From the NCBI RefSeq assembly GCF_015706575.1, contig NW_024037058.1, positions 8,495,806 through 8,559,805 of the forward strand: a stretch of DNA of 64,000 bases, read 5' to 3'. This DNA is from Patiria miniata. Taxonomy: Eukaryota; Echinodermata; Asteroidea; Valvatida; Asterinidae. A program made the position numbers and the translations under genes. The notes below the pieces were generated by a model. That model was not told the origin of the DNA and did no database searches. It saw nothing but the letters and a program-made list of their open reading frames with translations. Positions within the stretch are counted from its first letter, which is position 1. Each line of letters opens with the position of its first letter. Positions 44,388 through 55,500 of the stretch are shown here, in pieces.

Positions 44388-45205
44388 CAGGGAAATATAC
44401 ATCATTTGCTTTTGCTGTAAAATTCAGAAATGGATGAATTTGAGGGGTTGGTACTGTTACACTGACTTTTTTTAACGTTTTAGGTTCGTAGATGCTATAA
44501 AACCAAGAAAAACAATCAATTTCCCGTAGTCTGGTTCCCTGACTCAATTTAAGATGAAACAGAGCAATTTATAGACATTGGGGAATTGTAAGGTCAGGAA
44601 ACCAGTCTAGCTGGCTTGTACTCGTTCATAGGTGTGTAATCGAGTGCAAACAAATGCGGACTAAGGCCTCCAAAAAGGCTCTGGTTTCTGGTATGCGAGC
44701 GCGTCGCCGTTGCCATGCGTGTCGGCAACATTTTTTTTACAAGTGTTGTACAATGCCTCAAGACTGCCAACTCACTGGTTTGACTGGATAATCCTGCTGC
44801 TGCACAATTTTAACATGTTTTTAGATGGGGTTACGATCGAGTATAAGCTTCATGAGGCCTCTCTGGGCTCCAATTTATTTTGCACAGAATAGTCGGGCAC
44901 CATTTGTTGTACAAAAAAGTGGGGGGGGGGGGGGCGGAAAGCCGCATCGCCACACCACTTTTGGGGCAAGCTCCATACCAGAAACTGAATATTCTTTTTT
45001 TTTTTGGCCTAACTCAATATGGTCCATTGGGGCCAGTATTTGGGGAAAAAAAAGCCAGTTTTGTCCAACGCTGGTCAGCGGACCATCATTTGAAATTGAA
45101 AAAATACCACTTTTCTTGAAAAGGACAGTATAGGCCCTACCAGGTGCCATGATTTTACAGGATGCTTTAGACTCTCATTCACTAACAGTAAATTTCATAT
45201 TAATT
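44388..45205. mobile_element. AGGGAATATAC-family element disrupted by a nested MITE
   Basis: Begins GGGAAATATACATCATTTGC and follows the interior of the intact element at 60479-60993 (TGGTTCCCTGACTC, GGTCAGGRAACCAGTCTAGC, TTTTACAGGATGCTTTAGAC). It is split by the nested MITE at 44661-45009. The right terminus is not intact. Confidence 0.65.
44661..45009. mobile_element. GGCCAAAAAA MITE, sister of 48473-48855 (inverted orientation)
   Basis: Ends share TCTGGTTTCTGGTATG and TTGGCCTAA motifs. The interior (ACTGGTTTGACTGGA, TTTTTAGATGGGGTTA, CACCATTTGT, CCGCATCGCC) reappears inverted at 48473-48855. A poly-G tract lies at about 44921-44934. It is inserted in the element at 44388. Confidence 0.75.
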
Positions 45206-46455
45206 CTGTAAGAAGTGACGTCATTTGAGAGAGACCTACATGTGGCATTTTTAGGCAAACTTTTTTTAACCGCATATACAACTCCTGGAACGAAATTCCA
45301 TCTAACCTAAGAAATTCATTAATAAAATAATAATGCAGGCTCAATGTAGGAATGAAACACATAAACTTGCCAGTATATGCCTTTAAATCCAGTCTCTGTA
45401 TATGTATGAGCAAAAACAGTTGTAGAAAACCAAATAGCTGAATGTTAAAGAGAATCTAATAACCTGTTCTAAAATTGGGAAGAAATTAAAGCATATATAA
45501 CTGTTCAAATGAGGACACTCTGTTCCTTTTCAAGCTGGTACTGAATTGAATAATAGGCCCAGGCATAGTACGCTTCAGGCAAATATAAATGATTCTATAC
45601 AAACATTTCTAATTGAACATTATTTTCATAATTATTTCAGCATTCTTTGAATCATTCTGCTTTTGTGGTTACTCGAAAAAAATTCTAAAATTTGGGGAAA
45701 AGGCAGGACTGTTGGAATGGTGACACTCTGTCCCTTAACAGCAAAAGCAGTATAACCTAAAAGCTGATACTGAATTAAGGTCCTAGTCATATGCTTCAGA
45801 CAGAAAACAAAAAGGATTTAAAAAAATTATAGTTGAAAAATTCACACTTATTTTAATATTGTTTGAATCAGTCTGGTTATTGATATGCGGTTATGTTGAG
45901 CTCACTAAACATGCTCAAGAGACTCGCACCTTTTCTGAAATTTGATAATACCGCTGGACCGTTCAAATGGGAGCTATAAGTAGACTTGTATGACCTGCCT
46001 GACTACCACAAATCTTTTTTTTCCCCAAACAATACAATTATTTTAAAGACGATCCTCTCCTGAGCAAGAGATGTCTCTATTAAGTAATGTACAAACAAAG
46101 CACATGCGGCTGGCTTAATACATTGATTTGGGAAATCGATGTATTGGAACATGTACCCCAGCTTAGTGTTCAGTACCAGATTATCTTCTCCAGACAGTGG
46201 AATTTCATTAGATTAGTTCACAAAGTTCACTAAATTAGAGAAAAGCAGTAAAAAAATTGGAAACATTTACACTGTGAGGTATCAGCAGTACATGTACCTC
46301 ACACTTATGGTGATTCGTGACTCTGACGCAAACTGCATGACTCAGGATTTTCTTGCTGTTACTGGCAGTGTGCAGTCATGTAAATGATAATTCTGGTACA
46401 AATTTTAATGATCATCTCAGTTTCACTTACCAATTGTTTTATGTTTTTCTAAGAT
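45206..46455. other. Upstream region of the microexon gene
   Basis: AT-rich with a loose internal duplication (ATACTGAATT, TTTCAGCATTCTTTGAATCA / TTTTAATATTGTTTGAATCA blocks at about 45540-45660 and 45770-45870). No exon or promoter placed. Confidence 0.4.
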
Positions 46456-46527
46456 ATGTTTACAAAGAAGCAATCGTATGAGGTTAGGAGAAAGAAAAAA
46501 AAGGAGGACTGTAGGAGGAGGAGGGAA
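46456..46527 (+). CDS. Tentative first coding exon of the microexon gene
   Basis: Open from ATG, MFTKKQSYEVRRKKKKEDCRRRRE, ending at a strong GTAAGT donor in phase 0, which suits the next exon. A TAA lies just upstream in frame. Composition matches the following exons. The alternative is an internal exon with a weak acceptor (GGTTAG, 46487). Confidence 0.4.
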
Positions 46528-49500
46528 GTAAGTAGCATTACATCCTGGTAATTCATAACGATACAAATTGCAGTAATAAGAAAACAAATCTGAAAAAATT
46601 CATTATTAGCAGAACCCAACCCACATATCCCAATGGCATGTTTTGTTAAAATCTGTCAGGATGGGTACAGTACCCCTACATTGACAGTCTTTTACATTGG
46701 GTTGGCACACCTCCAGCCCTTTTGACACTAGAGCCTCTCAACCCGGGTTGCACTCAACCCTGGGTGAACCCAGTGCCACCCCAGGTTGAGTTTTTGATTT
46801 TTCAACCCCACTTTCAACCCCGCATCGTTTCATTCTTGTTTCGTGCAAATGCAAATCAAGATTATCATGCTCAGTTTCTACTCTTTTGAACCCTGGCAAG
46901 AATTTCAACCCTGGTCTAGAGCGAAATGAATCTCAGTGTGAAACGATGCATGTTTTCAAACCTGCGTCAAACCTGCGTCAACCCGAGATTTGTTTAGTGT
47001 GAATAGGGAAAAACAAGTCCGAAATAAATGTGTGCAGTTTCTCATATGGTGTTGGAATTTGCCAGAATGGGTATGGTTCCTAGTAAATCATAGGGAGTTG
47101 GGGTTAAAGTATCATATGGAATAAAACATATTTTCGGCCATTTTCTTACAGGTAAAGAGAAAAGAAAAGGAAGCAGAGGTAAGCAGGTTAGAATCTGGTC
47201 TTCAGGTTATATCTTTCCTTGAAGAAACTCCTCCAAACCACAGATTAGCAAAAGAAACAAGTTTGCCGAGTGATTTTGGAATTTCCATTGAAGCACTGTG
47301 TGACAAACATTTGGGCTAGTCTGATATTTAACCACATCTGACGTATTACTTGCACTGATATTTCAGTTGTTCTGAAATATATTTCCCTTGTGACATCACT
47401 TTTGACTAACACTTGATGTGACATTTGACTTGTGATTTGAGATCATTATAAAAACCACTTCTCACCTATAATAAATCACACCACCATCGGATTTGTATAT
47501 CAATTTGTAGTGTAGGGGCTAGACGTTATTATGGTTTGATACGCAATAACCCGCCGCCACAATAAGCTGCCGCCACAAAAGGGCACTATCAAGACCAACC
47601 AATATCACCCACAAACCCGTCAGAACAACATCTAGGCCAATTCCTATTGGATGGGTAATGTGCGCACCTGTTCAGCCTGATATAAGCAGCGCACAATTCA
47701 AAACATTTTGTAGTAGTTCTGAAACAAACTCTTAAATTTCTTCCAGTATTATAAAAGATGCAGCAAGATTTTTGTGCAATAGTTTCCCTCATTTTTCGGT
47801 GGGGGGGGGGGGGTAGATTTTTTGAAATGTCCTAGACGTTGCTACTGACAAGTCCTTGGTCGATATTGGTTGGACGTGAAAGGCCCTCTTGCGGCGGCGG
47901 GTTTAACCCTAAAGGGAGCAACTCTTCATGAACATACCCAAGAAATTTCATGACCAAAGGTCAAAGGGTTTTGGAATTATGGCTAATTAGTTCTTCATAT
48001 GTATGAATGGCAATTCCGGACTGTGTACACGACGTATATGGGAAAATTAAGTTTTTCCGGCGCATAGCGCGGGAAAAATTTTCACTGAGCGACAACCCCT
48101 GGTCCGATTTTTATGTTTTTGGTGTCAAAAGATGCGCAAAGCTCGAGGCTAAAAAGTCATAAAAGTTCGGTTGCGAAAAAACATTTATTAAAGGCTATCA
48201 CGGAAAAAGTCGAGGTGGGGGCAGATTCCGCCCCCCCCCCCCCGCCCCTTTTAGGGTTAAGAAGGCCAAACAAAAAAAAGGAAAAAAGTTATGCTTCCAG
48301 TTTCCCTACCTACCCTATTCTGACAGCATCTACTTTAATTTTTTTATGGAAAAAAGGGGAAAGATTCACCCAAAACCATACATTTCTGCCTTTTACCCTT
48401 GATTTTATGCAGACGTCTCCTTATCATCGTACACAAAAAAAGTTTTGCCAAATATAACTTTCCCTTTCTTAAAGCCAAAAAAAATAAGTCTCCGGTTTCT
48501 GGTATGGAGCTTGCCCAAAAAGTGGTGCGGCGACGCGGCTTTTTTTTTTTTTTTACCTGATTTTTTTTTGCTTCAAAATGTAGGCCGATGACTACAAATG
48601 GTGCCCGACTAGACTTAGTGCAAATATATGGGAGTCCAGAGAGGCCACATAAGCTTATTCTTGATCATAACCCCATCTAAAAACGCATTAAAATTGTGCA
48701 GCAGCAGGATTCCAGTCAAACCAGTGAGTTTGGCAGTCTTGAGACATCATCTTTCATTGAAAAAAAAACTTTTTCATTTTGCCGACGCGCATGGCTACGG
48801 CGACACGCGCATACCAGAAACCAGAAACCAGAGACTTTTTTTTTTGGCCTAACCTACCTTTTTTTCTAATGCCATGTAATCAGCAGCAGAAACTATTTTG
48901 GGGGGCTTATCGCGTATCAAAGCAATCAAACCATATAACAAAGTGTAGCCCCTAGACTAATCAATTTGAAAAGGAAGAGTTACAACGTATACAACACAAA
49001 CTTGAGACAGGACAATTTGGGAAGGTTAGTGGGCAATCCCTATTCCAAACAAGAAATGTTATAAGTACCAAAATAATATGGCATCCCATTCTACATGAAA
49101 TCACTTTTTTCCAGAAAGAAAAAAGAGAAAGAGAGAAGAGACAAGCGGTAAGATTATTGCAATGCCGATTATATAGTGGATATTACAATGGTTTTGGGAA
49201 GAAATGTAGAATGCTGGTTCTTATGCTGGCACATTTGACTATTTCCTGACACAAAAGGTGGAAGTTTGTCTATCAGTCAACACTGTGAATGAGTTCTGAT
49301 TTGACTTTTGACTGACTTGCTATTGACTTCTGAATTGACATTTGACTGACCTGTGATTGTCTTGTGATTGACCACGTGCGATTAACCAAATCTGACGTAT
49401 TACTTTCACTGATATTTTTAAAAATGTGTTTCACTTGTGATATCACTTCTGACTGACTTATGATTTGACATCTGACTTGTGATTTGATTTTTAAGGCTTA

Positions 49501-52500
49501 CTTTTGATCTGAGCTGTAATTCTACTTTTGATTGACTTTTTATAATAGATTTTGACAGACTTTTGATTGACTTGAGATTTGACTTGTGACTTCACTTAGT
49601 TTGGACTGTTACTTAACATTTGGCATTTGTATTTACATGAAATCACTTTTTTTCCCAGAAGGAGGAAGAAGAGAGGAGGACGAGAGAGAGAGGGGAAGAA
49701 AGAGAGGTAAGATTACTGCAATACCAATGTATTGATTTCATTGATTTTTTAACTGAGAAATATTTCCCTTGTGATAGCACCTTTGACTGACATTTGATAC
49801 GACATTTGACTTGTGATTTAAGATATTATAAAAAGTACCTATCGCCTATAATAAATCACACCACCATCTGGTTGAATTTACAGTGTTAACAAGTTATCTG
49901 CATTCATCTCTAATGCATAGCTGCCAACTAGTACGATTTTTTCGTAATTATTACGAATTGTTTGTTAAATTACGAAAATACGATTTGCCTCTAAAACATT
50001 ACGAATTTCCCATTTTCTACCTAACGAAAAAAAAAATACTTGTAAAGTATCGTTTTGGACCGAAAACTTCTGGCGAAATGTCGCGATAATGGAAGGACTG
50101 GTGACAAGTCTAATAAGAATGCAGTCAAGCACCTGATATACATCAATGCAGTGTGCGCAGTGGAGTACTTGAGGACCAGACTAAAAATATTTTTCAATGG
50201 TGTGTCATTTGTGTGCATCTCGTGGATGTGTGGTTGTGTGTACTGTATGTGAGTACTTTTCAGTGACGATCGTGAGCACATTTAGTCGCTTATTGCCCGA
50301 ATGAGACCCATCAGTGCGAGATTTTAATCATGGAATTTAATAAGAGTATGGTTAGAATAATTGGTAATAGAGTTTGAGTTTGTCACAACGGACAGAAAAA
50401 AAAATCAGCATGCGTTTGCAAGGTATGTTGGCAGGATATTTCTGTTGCATACGGTGGCCCTAAATCATTGTGTGTAAAAACATGATACGAACTCAAAACT
50501 CCACATTCGACATGCATCTAAAAAAAATATGCGCACACGTTATTGTTGTTATTATTTATTTGACTTCAACAAACAAATACAGACATTAAAACAAAATTAA
50601 TTTTAAAAAAAATATTTTTTTTTAAATTTTTAAAAAAAATTATCTTTTGGCCTACAGTTCATTATTATTCACAACAAGAAGGGTATGAACATGTATGTGT
50701 ACATGTAAACCATGTACCTGTACTCGATGTTGGTAAAGCTTTTGATAAAACGAGCAGTTGAAAATTACCGCGTGGGTTGATTACTAATTGGGATTTTGAA
50801 AAGTTGGCAGCTATGCTAATGTTTGGTGGGCTGAGCTCCATGATTGTCTTCGGTGTGTATAATCTGTACTCGACGACGTAACATTGCTATAATCATTTCA
50901 CCCAAGTGTAATGTACATGTATGTAGACTGATTTTCTGACCTTACAATTCCCTAAGTCTATAAATTGTTCTCAAGGAGAAACAAAATAACACCTCTCTGG
51001 TGATTTCAGTGTACTTTTAATTTAAGTTAAAATGGTTCTAGGACTCAACAAGACTGTTTTTTGCCCAAATGCAGCACTTCATCAGTAGTAAGCCAATACT
51101 TTTTATTCAGCTAAATTTGTGTCAAATGTTAGAGTGCATAGGGGTGTGCATTTATACGGGTAGTACAGGAACCAGGTACCCATTAAAAAAAACACTATTT
51201 CAGAAATTGCTGTTCATAGATTGTTCATAAAGAGCTGCGCGCTAATACTTTCCCATATCTTTGCATCAGTATGCAAGTTACAAATGTATGGGATCCATGT
51301 GTTAACTAAAGAGGGCGCGCTTTTACCACTTCTGAGAGCCCCTCCCTTCGGATGGGACACTGCGTGTACGCACTGTGCACGACGTTTTTAATCCTGAATG
51401 TGCACAAAGGCAAGCCACAGTGTCTTCGCGCATGAGCATCAGGAGTCGGACTTCGAATACGTTCAAAGACTTGCGATGGTCTCCCAGACTAATCCCCGAC
51501 CCTAATAACTTTGGATCACTCGAAATACGCAGTGGGTGAATCCTCGATTTACACCATAAACAAATGGTGTGTACACGTACCGGTAGGCCTACATGAGTGT
51601 TTAAGAAATGTGCATGCTTACCGACTATACTTGAACCTGTTTTTTTTCATCGGCAATAGTTCTTACCAAGGTTAAGTTAGCAACATTTAGAACCAACAAG
51701 AGTGTCGTTGACACATGTATAGGGCAGGGTTTTGGGGGTTTTTTTGGGTGGGAATTTTCAAGTTGAATCATATTCCATGAACTGTAAAAACAATTTATAT
51801 GCCATCGACGTAGAAGGGAAGTTACAAGCAAATTAATGCACAATTTTTTTCAGTTAGAAAAAACAAAAAACAAAGTGAGGTGGTTATACATGTAAATCCA
51901 AAAGCTCAATCCATCCACTTCTCAAAATGAGCAAACGTGTTGGAAATTGTGCTGAATACAGATCTTTTTGATCACGTGTTCATCGTGGCAGCATTGACAG
52001 TGAAAACATTTACCAGCTGCATCATCACGTGCAGATGAAGATGCCAAAGATGTGTGCCTTTTATATAAAAATCATAGAAATAAAAACTAATTCAGAACAA
52101 TTGCATTGTAAAACAATCATATTCAACAGTTTCTTTTATGTAGCCTCTTTTGCAATTTCGACTGACCCACTGACCCTCTTTCAAGGCCAAGTAAATATGA
52201 GAACCCTAGGATTAACAGACACAATTTGAATGGATACTTTTACAATTGGCTTTTTTCTAGACAAGGCGTCCATCATGTTGTGAATCAGTGGTGTTATTTG
52301 ATATCTTTCTCATTTTGGAATTGCAAGGAAAAAACAAAATGCTACATATGCTGGCAAAAAGAGTCCATATGCCATTCAGCATGTCCCTGGCCCTGGGTTC
52401 ATCTATTCATATCTCTGAGAGGGGTTTCATCGACTGCACTGAACATGTCCCTCAGCTGCTGTAGAACTTGAACTTCCACGACAATTAGTCTCTCAAACAA

Positions 52501-55500
52501 GTCATATTTTCATACATTATTTTAACTAATCACAATGATAACTTGTCCTCTCCGAATTTTATCAGTATTGACCTACTGTTTTTGACTGATGACGTTATCA
52601 AACCAGAAATAACTTTTTTTCCACACATAGAATGTTTACTGAAGTTTATCACACAGTTAAAAATTCATTTTTGTAACAAAATAATTGATTGTACTGGATG
52701 GGATTTAATTTCGTGATTCTTTGTTAGAACTACATCAACATATTCCTCAACTGGGCAGTGCATAATGAAAAGGCTGTTCGCCCGACCACTCTGTGTTTGT
52801 AGCTCGACAAACCCGAACCTCTAGTTAAATATCTATATTTCTCATTTTGTTATTTACTTTCAGCCAGAGGAGGAGGAAGGAGGCGAGGAAGTCGTGGTAA
52901 GTGAAATAAGTATTTTATTTTTTTATTATTCTTTAGTTGATATATATTCAACGTGTACGTACTGTACATGTAATTCGTGAGCAAAGTACGCACAACTTTT
53001 TAAATCCTGAATGTGCACAAAGGCAAGCCACAGTGTCTTCGCGCATGAGCATCAGGAGTCGGACTTTGAATACATTCAAAGACTTGCGATGGTCTCCCAG
53101 ACTAATCCCCGACCCTAATAACTTTGGATCACTCAAAATACGCAGTGGGTGAATCCTCGATATACACCATAAACAAATGGTGTGTACATGTACCGGTAGG
53201 CCTACATGAGTGTTTAAGAAATGTGCATGCTTACCGATTATATACTTGAACCTGTTTTTTTTCATCGGCAATAGTTCTTACCAAGGTTAAGTTAGCAACA
53301 TTTAGAACCAACAAGAGTGTCGTTGAAACATGTATAGGGCAGCGTTTTGGGGGTTTTTTTGGTGGGAATTTTCAAGTTGAATCATATTCCATGAACTGTA
53401 AAAGCAATTTATATGCCATCGACTTAGAAGGGAAGTTACAAGCAAATTAATGCACAATTTTTTTCAGTTAGAAAAAACAAAAAACAAAGTGAGGTGGTTA
53501 TACATGTCAATCCAAAAGCTCAATCCATCCACTTCTCAAAATGAGCAAACGCGTTGGAAATTGTGCTCAATACAGATACACTCAATGGACACATCTTTTT
53601 GATCACGTGTTCATTGTGGCAGCATTGACAGTTAAACATTTACCAGCTGCATCATCACGTGCAGATGAAGATGCCAAAGATGTGTGCCTTTCAGAGGTGG
53701 CAGCAAGTCATTTTTTGCAAGTCCAAGTCAAGTCACAAGTCATTGTTTGTAAGTCCAAGTCAGTTCACAAGTCATTAGGTCCAGTCACAAGTCATTAGGT
53801 CCAGTCACAAGTCAAGTCACAAGTCATTTGGTCTAAAAACAAGTCAAGTCACAAGTATCTTTGTCCAAGAACGTCCTTTCAGATGGTTTTTGGTTTTGGG
53901 GAAAATTTTTGGAACTTTGTTCTGAATTTTTGATCGAAATTTTTTTTAGATGGTTTTTGGTTTTGGGGATAATTTTTGGAACTTAGTTCTGAATTTTTGA
54001 TCGAAATTTTTTTTTTATAAATGAGTGAATCCATATTCTCCCTGATGACTGTTTTCCCAGTTTTGCATCATTTTTCAATGTTTGTGGCCTTTATTTCTAT
54101 TTATCCACATAATGTCCTTTAGTATAGGATCTCTGCATCATTTAAACTACTGAGGGGGTACTTACTGCTGTCCATTTACACTCATCAGAAGGCCATGTTT
54201 CAATGCCTCAAGTGCTCCCCCATCCCAACCCCAACCCCCCCAAAAAATCTCTTGTAGCGTCCCTTTAATTTTTCGTAATTATACTGTAGGTACAAGAAAA
54301 GACGAAAGAAGTCGAAAGAGATTCGTATGATCGTAGTGAGAGAGACCGGGAAAGCCGACGGGACAAAGACAAGAAGACTGCGGAGAAGAAACGAGACCAT
54401 TCAGAGGGGGAGCGAGAAGGAGGCCATGAATCTAAGAGAAGGAAAGACGAAGAGTCGGGTAAAAACATTTGTTAGGAACGTTTGCTCATTGGCTTACTTT
54501 TATGTACTTAAACAACAAGGAATCACCAAAGAAAAGAAAATGTATGACCGACAAAGCAGACTCAGCAGCTGTCTCAGGTATCTGACATGTATCTACCAAG
54601 ACCCCTTCAAAAGAACCCAGTAGAAATGTGTTCATTTGTTTTGATTCTCATCTGTTGACATTCCTGGATTTGTGCACATTTTTTAGTACATCCATCAGAA
54701 CCTTAATTATATGTCTATCAATATGCCCATTATTTCAAAAAGCAGCTGCTACAATGAAGCTGGCATACTTGAGGTATCCCATAACAGAATACAAAGTCCG
54801 TGGTGTCACTGACGGTACGAGGAAACTCAGATTCTATTATATATCTTACTTGGTACAGGCAGGGAATCCTCAGTGTCCTCCCAGGAGAGAACGTCAGGTA
54901 CCAGACCGTCCAGCAACCATCCCTCCGCGTCGGCCAAGAAGAGAGAGCACAAACGACGCAAGGTTGGCCACCAATCTCCAACTGTTTCCCATGTAAGTGA
55001 GTGAATTTTAAGTTTCCATAAAGAATCAAAAGAATACTAAATTTTACAGGAAGTTGTAAAGCCCCACCCCATCCCAACCCAACCCCCCATCCCAACCCCC
55101 CCCCCCCAAAAAAATCTCTTGTAGCGTCCCTTTAATTTTTCGTAATTATACTGTAGGTACAAGAAAAGACAAAAGAAGTCGAAAGAGACTCGTATGATCG
55201 GAGCGATTCGTCCACCGAGTACTTCAGCGCTGCCAACTCCCTCTCCTCCAGCCCAGGACAAGGGATGACATTTGGGCAGGCCATCAGCTCGTCGTCTTCA
55301 GGCACCTCCACGTTGGTCAATAGGCACATCACCGAGGAATCGATTGAGGACAACGGGAGTGCGATGTCGGCTACCTCGGATCAGGACACGGCTCAGGAGA
55401 GCAACTTTGCCCTGCCCGACCCGACCATCAGAATGAGCCAGGGAGATGAGACCAACCCTTTAGAGAACATCTCCCCTTACCAGCATGAGAAGCTGCGGGA

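Larger units (their letters stand above)
47508..48959. mobile_element. 1.45-kb hAT-like element in an intron of the microexon gene, with nested elements
   Basis: Ends TAGTGTAGGGGCTAGAC (left) and, inverted, TAGTCTAGGGGCTACAC (right), flanked by the direct repeat ATCAATTTG (47499-47507 and 48960-48968); the 8 bp TCAATTTG fits a hAT-type duplication. Inside are a foldback segment (47551-47915), a poly-G and a poly-C tract, and the GGCCAAAAAA MITE at 48473-48855. No transposase frame. Confidence 0.8.
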
